DNA of 64,000 bases from Candidatus Pantoea gossypiicola (GTDB taxonomy: Bacteria; Pseudomonadota; Gammaproteobacteria; Enterobacterales; Enterobacteriaceae). Position numbers and translations under genes: made by a program. Under the pieces are notes generated by a model, which had not been told where the DNA came from, made no database searches, and was given only the letters and a program-made list of their open reading frames with translations. Of the stretch, positions 55,935 to 64,000 are shown in pieces (positions within the stretch are counted from its first letter, which is position 1; each line of letters starts with the position of its first letter). The DNA lies in contig NZ_VWVM01000008.1 in assembly GCF_008632075.1 (NCBI RefSeq), positions 1 to 64,000 on the forward strand. The letters run 5' to 3'.

Positions 55935-56070
55935 TAAATTTGGTGCCCGAACCCGGACAAAAATGTCGGGAGCATTTTTGCATCGCGCGTCAGCGCGACC
56001 CGGAGGGCGAGCCACTGGATGTGGCGAGTGTATCGAACCTTCGATAACGGGTTCGCCTCAGAACGCAAAA

Positions 56071-56091
56071 ACCCGCCAGAGGCGGGTTCTT
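56071..56091 (-). terminator. tRNA-Phe terminator, proximal copy
   Basis: AACCCGCC/GGCGGGTT hairpin with T-run starting about seven bases after the tRNA CCA end. It is the normal terminator of the gene and is duplicated downstream. Confidence 0.85.
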
Positions 56092-56097
56092 TAAATT

Positions 56098-56173
56098 TGG
56101 TGCCCGAACCCGGAATCGAACCAGGGACACGGGGATTTTCAATCCCCTGCTCTACCGACTGAGCTATTCGGGC
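56098..56173 (-). tRNA. pheV: tRNA-Phe (GAA)
   Basis: A 76-base cloverleaf with encoded CCA. The anticodon loop is TTGAAAA with anticodon GAA; the acceptor stem is GCCCGAA/TTCGGGC; the T arm has GGTTCGATTCC. It differs from E. coli tRNA-Phe by a few compensatory changes in stems. The symbol follows the E. coli name for one of two identical genes and is provisional. Its 3' end is repeated downstream. Confidence 0.95.
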
Positions 56174-56183
56174 AACGGGGCGC

Positions 56184-56212
56184 ATTAAACCAAAGCGGCC
56201 CGGCAGCGTCAA
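56184..56212 (-). promoter_or_regulatory. tRNA-Phe promoter
   Basis: Minus-strand TTGACG and TTTAAT are separated by 17 bases. The discriminator GCGCCCC is GC-rich, typical of stringently controlled stable RNA promoters. Confidence 0.85.
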
Positions 56213-56395
56213 ACGCTTTTCACCAAAATCACATCGACTGACGGCTTTTCCATCAACTTAAATATCGGGTTTGACCCGGCGCAAAAATCTCGCGGTCGGC
56301 TGAATAAATTTCACTCAGCGGAGCGGTAAAGGCTGCATTGTGCCGCGATTTTGCCGATATAGCATGCGAGACCCACACTAATAATAAGGATCGCC

Positions 56396-57715
56396 ATGTT
56401 TTCCACCATTACATCAGGTATCGCTTCTCGCCACGGCTGGCAGAAGCGGGCACACTCAGCGGCCACGCTGAGCTCGCTCAACGGCTCCATTGCCATGGTT
56501 GAGTTCTCCCCCGATGGCACCATTCTCAGCGCCAATGCGCTGTTTCTGGCGCGCATGGGCTACACGCTGACGGAGATTGAAGGCCAGCACCACAGTCTGT
56601 TTTGTACGCCGGAACAGCTTCAGTCACGGGACTATCAGGATTTCTGGCTGCGGTTGAATCGGGGCGAAAGCTTCAGCGATAAATTTCTGCGCATGGCGAA
56701 AAACAGTCGCCCAATCTGGCTCGAAGCCAACTATGTGCCGGTGCAAAACCGCCATGGCCGGGTGATTAAAATCGTCAAACTGGCCACCGACATTACAGGT
56801 CATATCAACGATGCGCAGGAGCAGCGCGCCATCACCACCGCCATTGAACGGTCGATGGCGGTGATCGCCTTTAACCTCAAAGGTGAAGTGCTCAAAGCCA
56901 ACGACAACTTTCTTAAAACCATGGGCTACCGTCGTGAGGAAGTAGAAGGAATCCACCACAGTCGCTTCTGTTCGCAGGCTGTACGCGACAGCCGCGAATA
57001 TAGCGCGTTCTGGCAGCAACTCAACCGGGGTGAATTTGTCTCGGGTCAGTTTCCCCGGGTGAATAAACAGGGCGAGACGGTCTGGCTGCGCGCCACCTAC
57101 AATCCGGTATTTGACGAGCAGGGCCGGCTCTACAAAATCGTCAAATTCGCCACGGATGTGACGGCACAGGTGGAAAAGAATCAGCAGGAGCATGATGCGG
57201 CGCAGCGGGCTTATCACACCGCAATGCAAACGGATGAAAGCACAAAGCTGGGTGCCGATGTCATCGCCAGCAGCGTGCAGACCATGAATGCGCTGGCGGG
57301 TGAACTGCAGGGGATCTCCGGTGATATTACCGGCCTCAGTGAGTCCTCCGATCGTATCGGCGCGATTGTGGAAGGCATCCGTCGGATAGCCGATCAGACT
57401 AACCTGCTGGCGCTGAATGCCGCCATTGAAGCGGCGCGGGCCGGCACCCATGGCCGCAGCTTTGCGGTGGTGGCTAACGAAGTCCGCACGCTGGCAGCCA
57501 ACATTAACCGCGCCACTACCGACATTGAAAACCGGATTCAGCAAAATCATCTGCTGGCCAGCCGGGCGCTGAAAGGTATTGAGTCCAACCTGAAACGTGC
57601 CGACCAGGGCGTACAGCTGGCTCAGGAGGCGGGCGGCGTGATTGCAGAAATCCGTGAAGGCGCAACGGACGTGGTGCGCGCCATCGGACAGGTGACCAAA
57701 ACGCTTAAAGTCTGA
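56396..57715 (+). CDS. BdlA-like PAS-PAS-MCP signalling protein
   Basis: Soluble chemoreceptor-type protein of 439 residues. Two PAS domains (about 30-145 and 150-265) share [11 protein letters not shown] / [11 protein letters not shown], then EGQHHSLFC / EGIHHSRFC and VKLATDIT / VKFATDVT. A short MCP signalling domain follows, with the hairpin-tip sequence [20 protein letters not shown] near residue 340. There is no membrane segment. Pseudomonas BdlA has the same layout and controls biofilm dispersion with c-di-GMP enzymes. The GGDEF gene 930 bases away may be a partner, which is only an inference. Confidence 0.85.
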   Translation: MFSTITSGIASRHGWQKRAHSAATLSSLNGSIAMVEFSPDGTILSANALFLARMGYTLTEIEGQHHSLFCTPEQLQSRDYQDFWLRLNRGESFSDKFLRMAKNSRPIWLEANYVPVQNRHGRVIKIVKLATDITGHINDAQEQRAITTAIERSMAVIAFNLKGEVLKANDNFLKTMGYRREEVEGIHHSRFCSQAVRDSREYSAFWQQLNRGEFVSGQFPRVNKQGETVWLRATYNPVFDEQGRLYKIVKFATDVTAQVEKNQQEHDAAQRAYHTAMQTDESTKLGADVIASSVQTMNALAGELQGISGDITGLSESSDRIGAIVEGIRRIADQTNLLALNAAIEAARAGTHGRSFAVVANEVRTLAANINRATTDIENRIQQNHLLASRALKGIESNLKRADQGVQLAQEAGGVIAEIREGATDVVRAIGQVTKTLKV

Positions 57716-57742
57716 TGCTCTGCGGGGGCCTTCGCCCCCTTT

Positions 57743-59614
57743 TTACGGTGTGGCCTGAGCGGGTGCTTCTGGCACCGGCGGAATAAAGATATGGTCCAGA
57801 ATATCCCGCATCACGGGCGCAGCCGTTACCCCTTCCCCGCCACCATTTTCCAGAATTAACGCCACCGCCACTTTCGGATCATTAAACGGCGCAAAGGCGG
57901 TATAGAAGATATGGTCACGCAGCCGCACCGGAATCATCTTCGCGTTATAAGTCTGGTTCTGACGCAGGCTGAAAACCTGCGACGTCCCGCTTTTTGCGGC
58001 GATGCCATAAGGTGCCGTATGGAAATATTTATAACCGGTGCCGTCAGGCGCGTTAGCCATGCCAAACATCGCGTGACGCACCAGTGACCAGTAAGGTGAG
58101 TGAGGATCGCCAATCTGTGCTTCGCGCAGCTGCGGATGGTAGTTTTCAACCAGCGTGCCGCGCTGGGTTTTCTCCAGCAGATGTGGTGCGATAACCCGAC
58201 CGTTGTTAATCAGCGCGACCATCGCTTTCACCATCTGAATCGGCGTCGCAATCCAGTAGCCCTGACCAATACCGACGGAGACCGTATCGCCCTGATACCA
58301 GGCCTTTTTATGCACCTTCTGTTTCCACTCGCGGCTCGGCAGCAGGCCGTTATACTCCTCATTCAGGTCGATGCCGGTCGATTTACCATAGCCAAACTGG
58401 CTGAGCATGGTGTGAATCCGGTCAATGCCCATCATAAACGCCACCTGATAGAAGAAGGTGTCGGCAGACTCTTCTATCGCGCGAGTGACATCCAGCATGC
58501 CGTGCCCGGTTTTCTTCCAGTCGCGATAGCGCCGGTCCGTCCCCGGCAGCGTCCAGGTCGGCGCACCAAAGAACTGCGTCTGTGGCGTAATCACATGGGT
58601 CAGCAGCGCCGACATCGCCATATAAGGCTTCACCGTCGAGGCGGGCGGATAGAGTCCCTGTGTGACGCGGTTGATCAGCGGCAGGTCTTTATCCTGCAGC
58701 AGCTTTTTGTAGGCCTGATAGCTGATGCCTTTCACAAACGGATTCGGGTCGTAGCTGGGACTGGAAACCATCGCCAGCACAGAGCCGTCGTGCGGATCCT
58801 CAATCAGCAGCGCCGCACGCTGCCCCGCCAGCAGGCTCTCCACATACTGTTGCAGATGCAGATCCAGCGTCAGCGTCAGGTTTTTACCCGCGACCGGCGG
58901 CACCTCTTTCAGCACGCGCACAATGCGGCCATGGTTATCCACTTCCACTTCCTGATAACCCGGCTTGCCATGCAGCTGCGCTTCGTAATAGCCCTCAATC
59001 CCCTGCTTGCCGATGTTGTGGTCCGCCGCATAGTTTTCGGCAATACCTTCCGCATTCAGCCGCTTGTAGTCGTTATCGTTGATTTTCGACACATAACCGA
59101 TCACATGAGCGAGATCGGCCCCATAGGGATATTCACGATCCTGGTAGGTCTCAATGCTGGCACCGGTAAAGCGGAACTGATTCACCGCAAAGCGGGCGAC
59201 CTGCTCTTCGGTCAGCTCTTCTTTCAACACGACCGGTTTGTAACGACTGCTCTGCTTCAGCGCACGGCGAAAGGTGTCGATCTCATCGGGTGTCAGATTT
59301 ACGATCGGCGTCAGCGCCCGCAGCGTGGCGTCCATATTGGTGATTTTATAGGGCGTCAGCGTGATGGCATACCAGCTGACGTTGCGCACCAGCGGAATGC
59401 CATTGCGGTCATAAATCAGCCCACGCGTTGGGGCAATGGGGATCATTTTGATGTCATTCTGGTTGGAGCGCGTCTGGTAGTAGGCATGGTCGCGCACCTG
59501 CAAGCGAAAAAGGTTTACGCCAAGAAGGGTGAAACAGAAACAGACCAGAGCAAAGGCGATTGCGGCGCGACGGGCAAACAGCTTCTCTTCAGCGTCGAAG
59601 TTACGAAAGTTCAT
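57743..59614 (-). CDS. mrdA: Penicillin-binding protein 2 homologue
   Basis: Class B peptidoglycan transpeptidase anchored in the inner membrane, 623 residues (E. coli PBP2 633). One N-terminal membrane helix (about 18-38), a pedestal domain, and a transpeptidase domain with active-site STVK near residue 325, SAD near 385 and KSGTSQ near 545. The start MNFRNFDAEEKLF differs from E. coli PBP2. In E. coli mrdA is beside rodA; here it follows deoD, so it is likely a second copy (a paralogue), as some enterobacteria have. That must be checked in the rest of the genome. Confidence 0.85.
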   Translation of the reverse strand: MNFRNFDAEEKLFARRAAIAFALVCFCFTLLGVNLFRLQVRDHAYYQTRSNQNDIKMIPIAPTRGLIYDRNGIPLVRNVSWYAITLTPYKITNMDATLRALTPIVNLTPDEIDTFRRALKQSSRYKPVVLKEELTEEQVARFAVNQFRFTGASIETYQDREYPYGADLAHVIGYVSKINDNDYKRLNAEGIAENYAADHNIGKQGIEGYYEAQLHGKPGYQEVEVDNHGRIVRVLKEVPPVAGKNLTLTLDLHLQQYVESLLAGQRAALLIEDPHDGSVLAMVSSPSYDPNPFVKGISYQAYKKLLQDKDLPLINRVTQGLYPPASTVKPYMAMSALLTHVITPQTQFFGAPTWTLPGTDRRYRDWKKTGHGMLDVTRAIEESADTFFYQVAFMMGIDRIHTMLSQFGYGKSTGIDLNEEYNGLLPSREWKQKVHKKAWYQGDTVSVGIGQGYWIATPIQMVKAMVALINNGRVIAPHLLEKTQRGTLVENYHPQLREAQIGDPHSPYWSLVRHAMFGMANAPDGTGYKYFHTAPYGIAAKSGTSQVFSLRQNQTYNAKMIPVRLRDHIFYTAFAPFNDPKVAVALILENGGGEGVTAAPVMRDILDHIFIPPVPEAPAQATP

Positions 59615-59763
59615 CAGGGGGCATTATCAGGAGATTAATTATTATCTGTTGTTGGGCACCATGATAAAGCGCGATCGCAGGCGTGCCAGCGCGAAGATGC
59701 ACAAGCCTCGGCAAAAGTGTGTCATTTAATGTGAATGTTACCGGGAAAGCGAGGCGGGAAACT

Positions 59764-59789
59764 CAGATCCTCCGGCTAAGGAGGATCTG
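59764..59789 (-). terminator. Hairpin downstream of deoD
   Basis: A perfect 10-bp stem, CAGATCCTCC/GGAGGATCTG, with a 6-base loop lies about 47 bases after the deoD stop. It lacks a T-run but is the only termination candidate before the PBP2 gene. Confidence 0.55.
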
Positions 59790-59835
59790 AACAGGCGATC
59801 GGGCAGCAGGCGGGAATCGTCACCCGCCGCATGCA

Positions 59836-60549
59836 TTAATCACCCAGCAGGACAGACTCCAGCGCAATCCTGATCATGTCGTTGAAGGTTGTCTGACGCT
59901 CAGCAGCCGTCGTCTGCTCGTGTGTACGGATATGGTCTGATACGGTGCAGATGGTCAGCGCTTTAGCGCCAAACTCAGCGGCCACACCGTAGATACCCGC
60001 AGCTTCCATCTCAACGCCGAGGATGCCATATTTTTCCATTACGTCGAACATCTGCGGATCTGGCGTGTAGAAGAGATCGGCAGAGAAGATGTTACCGACC
60101 CGCGCTTCAACACCCAGGTTTTTTGCCGCATCAACCGCGTTACGCACCATGTCGAAGTCAGCAATCGCCGCGAAGTCGTGATCTTTGAAACGCATACGGT
60201 TCACTTTGGAATCGGTGCAGGCACCCATCCCGATCACGATATCACGCAGTTTTACGTCAGCACGTACGGCACCACAGGAGCCGACACGAATGATCTTTTT
60301 CACGCCGAAGTCCGTGATCAGCTCTTTGGTGTAGATGGAGCAGGAAGGGATACCCATTCCGTGCCCCATTACAGAGACTTTACGGCCTTTGTAAGTACCG
60401 GTGTAGCCCAGCATGCCGCGCACGTTATTTACTTCAACCGCGTTTTCCAGGAAGGTTTCTGCGATGTGTTTTGCGCGCAGCGGATCACCAGGCATCAGTA
60501 CGACGTCTGCGAAATCGCCCATTTCAGCATTAATATGTGGGGTTGCCAT
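59836..60549 (-). CDS. deoD: Purine nucleoside phosphorylase
   Basis: Cytoplasmic enzyme that splits purine (deoxy)nucleosides with phosphate to base and (deoxy)ribose 1-phosphate. The 237 residues fit the hexameric DeoD type (E. coli 239). [10 protein letters not shown] near residue 64 carries phosphate contacts, and ICTVSDHI near 200 holds the catalytic aspartate. It follows deoB by 26 bases as the last gene of deoCABD. Confidence 0.96.
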   Translation of the reverse strand: MATPHINAEMGDFADVVLMPGDPLRAKHIAETFLENAVEVNNVRGMLGYTGTYKGRKVSVMGHGMGIPSCSIYTKELITDFGVKKIIRVGSCGAVRADVKLRDIVIGMGACTDSKVNRMRFKDHDFAAIADFDMVRNAVDAAKNLGVEARVGNIFSADLFYTPDPQMFDVMEKYGILGVEMEAAGIYGVAAEFGAKALTICTVSDHIRTHEQTTAAERQTTFNDMIRIALESVLLGD

Positions 60550-60575
60550 TGTTTAATCCTTATTAAATTGCTGAT

Positions 60576-61799
60576 TTACAGCATGTTCTTGCCATAGTCC
60601 ATCTCGGACAGGCCAAAATAGTGTGCAATTGTCTGACCAATATCGGCGAAAGTCTCGCGGTATCCGAGTGAACCCGGCTCCACTTTCGGTCCGTAGATCA
60701 GAATCGGAATGTGCTCACGCGTGTGCTCCGTGCCTTCCCAGGTCGGATCACAGCCGTGGTCAGCGGTCAGGATCAGAATGTCATCTTCGCCAACCAGCGC
60801 CATCAACTCAGGCAGACGACGGTCAAACAGCTCCAGCCCGCCCGCATAACCGGCGACATCGCGACGATGTCCCCAGGTGGAGTCGAAATCAACGAAGTTG
60901 GTGAAAACAATCGCCTGATCCGGCGCGGTTTTCATCTCCTGAATCGTCGCGTCAAAAAGCGCATCCAGACCGGTCGCTTTGACCTTTTTGGTAATGCCCT
61001 GCTCAGCATAGATATCGGCGATTTTACCCACGGAGATCACGTGACCGCCCTTCTCATCCACCAGCTTTTTCAGCATGGTAGCGGATGGCGGCTCGACCGC
61101 CAGATCGTGACGGTTACCGGTACGCTCGAACTGACCCGCTTTGTCACCCACAAACGGGCGGGCGATCACGCGGCCAATGTTGTAGCCCCCTTCGGTCAGC
61201 TCTTCGCGGGCGATTTCGCACAGCGCATAGAGCCGCTCAAGACCAAAGGTCTCTTCGTGACAGGCGATCTGGAATACGGAGTCCGCAGAGGTATAGAAAA
61301 TCGGCTTGCCGGTTTTCATATGCTCTTCGCCCAGCTGATCAAGGATCACCGTACCTGAAGAGTGGCAGTTACCGAGATAGCCCGGCAGGTCGGCGCGCTC
61401 AACCAGCTTGTCCAGCAGTTCCTGCGGGAAACTGTTCTCTTTGTCGCTGAAGTAGCCCCAGTCAAACAGCACCGGTACACCGGCGATCTCCCAATGGCCT
61501 GACGGCGTATCTTTACCTGACGAAAGCTCGCTGGCGTATGCGTACGCGCCGGTGATTTTTGCCTCAGGATCCAGACCCGCCGGGAAGCGGCCGGTCGACA
61601 GCTCGGCGGCTTTACCCAGCCCCAGCGCGGTGAGATTAGGCAGATGTAAGGGACCTTTACGTCCCTTGTCTGCCTCACCGTTAAAACAGGCTTCGGCGAT
61701 ATGACCCAGGGTATCTGAACCTGCGTCGCCGAATTTATCGGCATCTTTACTGGAGCCAATTCCAAAGGAATCGAGAACCATAATAAAAGCACGTTTCAT
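60576..61799 (-). CDS. deoB: Phosphopentomutase
   Basis: Manganese enzyme that interconverts (deoxy)ribose 1- and 5-phosphate. It has 407 residues, the same as E. coli DeoB. The alkaline-phosphatase-type metal site includes LDSFGIGSS at the N-terminus, [21 protein letters not shown] near residue 325-350, and the nucleophilic threonine in [10 protein letters not shown] near 97. The start was set at ATG 61799 (MKRAF); a frame extending ten codons upstream is not conserved. Confidence 0.96.
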   Translation of the reverse strand: MKRAFIMVLDSFGIGSSKDADKFGDAGSDTLGHIAEACFNGEADKGRKGPLHLPNLTALGLGKAAELSTGRFPAGLDPEAKITGAYAYASELSSGKDTPSGHWEIAGVPVLFDWGYFSDKENSFPQELLDKLVERADLPGYLGNCHSSGTVILDQLGEEHMKTGKPIFYTSADSVFQIACHEETFGLERLYALCEIAREELTEGGYNIGRVIARPFVGDKAGQFERTGNRHDLAVEPPSATMLKKLVDEKGGHVISVGKIADIYAEQGITKKVKATGLDALFDATIQEMKTAPDQAIVFTNFVDFDSTWGHRRDVAGYAGGLELFDRRLPELMALVGEDDILILTADHGCDPTWEGTEHTREHIPILIYGPKVEPGSLGYRETFADIGQTIAHYFGLSEMDYGKNML

Positions 61800-61894
61800 G
61801 CAAGTCTCCTGCGCATTGGCGCGTGACAAGTCAAAAAAAAGCGATCAGATCAGTATACCCGAATGCATCGCGGCTGGCATCGGTTACTGGTCAG

Positions 61895-63223
61895 TTAGCT
61901 GAGATTGCTCACACGGCGATAGACAACTGGCGTCTCTGCCGGTGCTGAATCCCCGAGCACCAGCGCAGCTTTAACCGCTGCGGCGGCCTGCTGCCATTTG
62001 TCTTCGCTGCTGGCGTGAATCATCGCCAGCGGACGCTGTGCATCGGCACGTTCGCCCAGGGTAATCATGTCGCTCAGGCCGACGCTGTAGTCGATGCTGT
62101 CGCTGGCACGCTGACGTCCGCCGCCCATCGCCACCACCGCCAGGCCCAGCGCACGGGTATCCATGCTGCTGACGATGCCTGGCTGGTCGGCATAAACCGG
62201 TTTACTCAGCATTGCCGCGGGCAGATAAGTGTCATAGCGTTCGACGAAATCAGCCGGTCCCTGCTGGGCAGCGATCATGCGGCCAAACACCTCAGCCGCC
62301 TTGCCGTTATCCAGCACCGTCATTAGCTTCTGACGCGCGTCGGCGTCGCTGGCGGCCAGTTTGCCGGAGATCAGCATTTCGCTGCAGAGCGCCAGCGTCA
62401 CTTCCAGCAGGCGCGGATTGCGCTGTTCACCGGTCAGGAAGCGCACCGCTTCGCGCACTTCCAGCGCGTTACCGGCTGACGAGGCAAGCACCTGATTCAT
62501 GTCCGTCAGCAGCGCGGTGGTCTGGCAGCCTGCGCCGTTGGCAACGCCCACAATCGACTGCGCCAGATTTTCTGATGCTTCATAGGTTGGCATAAATGCG
62601 CCGGAACCCACTTTGACATCCATCACCAGCGCATCCAGTCCCTCGGCCAGCTTCTTCGCCAGAATCGAGGCGGTGATTAACGGAATAGAATCAACGGTGG
62701 CGGTGATGTCGCGCGTCGCGTAAAAGCGCTTATCTGCCGGGGCCAGCGAGCTGGTCTGGCCGATAATCGCCACACCGACCTGCTTAATGATCTCGCGGAA
62801 ACGATCATCACTGGGGAAAATATCGAAGCCCGGAATCGCTTCCAGTTTATCCAGCGTGCCGCCGGTATGCCCCAGACCACGACCGGAGATCATCGGCACA
62901 TATCCGCCGCAGGCGGCGACCATCGGCCCTAACATCAGCGATGTGACATCGCCGACGCCGCCGGTCGAGTGCTTATCCACCACCGGCCCGTTAAGGTTGA
63001 GTGATTTCCAGTTAAGTACCGTACCGGAATCACGCATCGCCATCGTCAGCGCAACCCGCTCCGGCAGTGTCATATCATGGAACCAGATAGTCATTGCCAG
63101 CGCGGCAATCTGACCTTCAGAGACGGTGTTATCACGCACGCCGTTAATGAAGAAGCGAATCTCCTCTTCAGTCAGCGCCTGGCCGTCACGTTTTTTGCGA
63201 ATAATTTCTTGTGGCAGGAACAA
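61895..63223 (-). CDS. deoA: Thymidine phosphorylase
   Basis: Splits thymidine and deoxyuridine with phosphate, giving deoxyribose 1-phosphate. Length is 442 residues (E. coli 440). The phosphate-binding KHSTGGVGD is near residue 84, and the glycine-rich [16 protein letters not shown] near 113. It lies between deoC and deoB on the same strand; the 95-base gap to deoB has no clear terminator. Confidence 0.96.
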   Translation of the reverse strand: MFLPQEIIRKKRDGQALTEEEIRFFINGVRDNTVSEGQIAALAMTIWFHDMTLPERVALTMAMRDSGTVLNWKSLNLNGPVVDKHSTGGVGDVTSLMLGPMVAACGGYVPMISGRGLGHTGGTLDKLEAIPGFDIFPSDDRFREIIKQVGVAIIGQTSSLAPADKRFYATRDITATVDSIPLITASILAKKLAEGLDALVMDVKVGSGAFMPTYEASENLAQSIVGVANGAGCQTTALLTDMNQVLASSAGNALEVREAVRFLTGEQRNPRLLEVTLALCSEMLISGKLAASDADARQKLMTVLDNGKAAEVFGRMIAAQQGPADFVERYDTYLPAAMLSKPVYADQPGIVSSMDTRALGLAVVAMGGGRQRASDSIDYSVGLSDMITLGERADAQRPLAMIHASSEDKWQQAAAAVKAALVLGDSAPAETPVVYRRVSNLS

Positions 63224-63285
63224 AGTAGCCCCCTGGTTCAGGGAAATCAGGATGGAGAACAGGCGGTCAGCGACCGCCTGAAGGA

Positions 63286-64000
63286 TCAGTAACCCGCTTT
63301 ACTGGTGTCGCTGTCATGACCCAGGGTGTTGAGCAGGCTCGCCAGCAGGCTTGATGCACCAAAACGGAAATGGCGCGCATCGGCCCAGTCGGCACCCAGC
63401 GTCTCTTCGGCCATCTGCAGATAGATCGCAGCATCTTCAGCAGTGCGCACGCCGCCCGCCGGTTTGAAACCAACCTGCTGGCTGACGCCTTTGTCACGGA
63501 TCACATTCATCATGATCTGCGCCACTTCCGGCGTGGCGTTAACCGGTACTTTACCGGTGGAGGTTTTAATGAAGTCGGCACCCGCATCAATGGCAATCTC
63601 AGAAGCCTGACGGATCAGCGCTTCTTCTTTCAGCTCACCGGTTTCGATGATGACTTTCAGCAGCACGTCCGCTTCAGCGCAGGCGGTTTTACAGGCTTTT
63701 ACCAGATCGAAACCAATCTGGCTGTTACCGGCGATCAGCGCGCGGTACGGGAAGACCACATCCACTTCATCCGCACCGTAGGCGATGGCGGCGCGGGTCT
63801 CTGCCAGTGCAATATCGATGTCGTCATTACCGTGCGGGAAGTTGGTCACCGTAGCGATGCGGATCTCCGGCGTACCCTGCTCCCGCAACGTTTTACGCGC
63901 AATCGGAATAAAGCGCGGATAGATACAGATGGCGGCGGTATTGCCTGCCGGGGATTTAGCCTGATGACACAGGGCGATCACTTTTGCGTCGGTGTCGTCG
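63286..64000 (-). CDS. deoC: Deoxyribose-phosphate aldolase, truncated by window end
   Basis: Class I aldolase that cleaves deoxyribose 5-phosphate to glyceraldehyde 3-phosphate and acetaldehyde. The visible 237 residues align with E. coli DeoC (259) from [13 protein letters not shown] to the end, so about 20 N-terminal residues are outside the window. The Schiff-base lysine is in DFIKTSTGK, and [10 protein letters not shown] carries the second active-site lysine. It is the first deo gene in this order, so the operon promoter, with DeoR and CytR sites, should lie beyond base 64000. Confidence 0.96.
   Translation of the reverse strand, partial: DDTDAKVIALCHQAKSPAGNTAAICIYPRFIPIARKTLREQGTPEIRIATVTNFPHGNDDIDIALAETRAAIAYGADEVDVVFPYRALIAGNSQIGFDLVKACKTACAEADVLLKVIIETGELKEEALIRQASEIAIDAGADFIKTSTGKVPVNATPEVAQIMMNVIRDKGVSQQVGFKPAGGVRTAEDAAIYLQMAEETLGADWADARHFRFGASSLLASLLNTLGHDSDTSKAGY

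Larger units (their letters stand above)
55720..56114 (-). repeat. 157-bp tandem repeats with tRNA-Phe 3' ends
   Basis: Two full 157-bp units (55745-55901 and 55902-56058) differ by only one or two bases, and a partial third runs into tRNA-Phe. Each unit has the 16-base tRNA 3' end, a terminator hairpin (AACCCGCC/GGCGGGTT), a GAACC-TTCGATAACGG stretch, an arginine-rich frame and a hairpin of CAAAAATGC and GCATTTTTG. The tRNA-end copies are at 55784-55799, 55941-55956 and, in the gene, 56098-56113. The layout resembles the rtT repeats of E. coli tyrT. Confidence 0.9.

Noticed and set aside
55833..56212. Short basic frames across the tRNA-Phe repeats and into the tRNA.
   Set aside because: They arise from the repeat sequence and partly from the tRNA gene; a protamine-like product as proposed for E. 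coli rtT cannot be shown from sequence alone.
58100..59638. 512-codon plus-strand frame opposite the PBP2 gene.
   Set aside because: Antisense shadow of a clearly conserved transpeptidase gene.

Overview
The window is a chromosomal segment of an enterobacterium outside the Escherichia core, most likely Pantoea or a close relative (Erwiniaceae). Most genes keep the E. coli order of the fbaA-pgk-epd-tkt, speB-speA-metK-galP-sprT-endA-rsmE-gshB-yqgE-ruvX and yggS-to-mltC-speC neighbourhoods and are highly similar to their E. coli counterparts. Between these blocks are genes typical of plant-associated enterobacteria: a heme uptake locus, a cyanide-insensitive type cytochrome bd oxidase, a two-gene surface-polysaccharide insert, and long intergenic inverted repeats. 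The organism is inferred from gene content and order only.

Layout. 1-127: end of an IS3-type insertion sequence. 190-5917 (minus): fbaA, pgk, epd and tkt, central carbon metabolism, with a Cra operator before epd. 6189-10769: loiP, a YidB-like protein, speB and speA (putrescine synthesis from arginine), with small upstream ORFs in the speA leader. 11513-14595: metK with MetJ boxes and galP with GalR and CRP sites. 14676-17079: O-antigen-ligase-like protein and glycosyltransferase. 17290-21506: sprT, endA, rsmE, gshB, yqgE, ruvX. 21512-30053: pilT-like ATPase, yggS, yggT, rdgB, hemW, yggN, yggL, trmB, mutY, yggX, mltC. 30054-30926: a gene-free giant inverted repeat. 30927-35154: speC, acuI, pncC-like gene.

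35248-43216 is an iron region: hmuRSTUV under a perfect Fur box, a SelW/Rdx-like redox protein read the other way, then a YqjI-type PadR regulator and a siderophore-interacting ferric reductase. 43602-47886: small secreted protein, Rob-like AraC regulator, repeat element, and the cioAB oxidase with a small third subunit. 48666-50002: HxlR regulator and QorB with a shared palindrome. 50354-52012: treF, which appears to start at ATT. 52089-53757: stress genes yciE, yciF, yciG. 54503-57715: PAS-GGDEF cyclase, tRNA-Phe followed by 157-bp tandem repeats, and a BdlA-like PAS-PAS-MCP protein. 57743-64000 (minus): a PBP2 homologue and deoD, deoB, deoA and partial deoC (nucleoside catabolism).

No complete, clearly new multi-gene system was found. 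The best leads are the tRNA-Phe repeat array (architecture like the rtT repeats of E. coli tyrT), the roughly 850-bp palindrome between mltC and speC, the ATT start of treF, and unannotated leader ORFs upstream of speA and speC.
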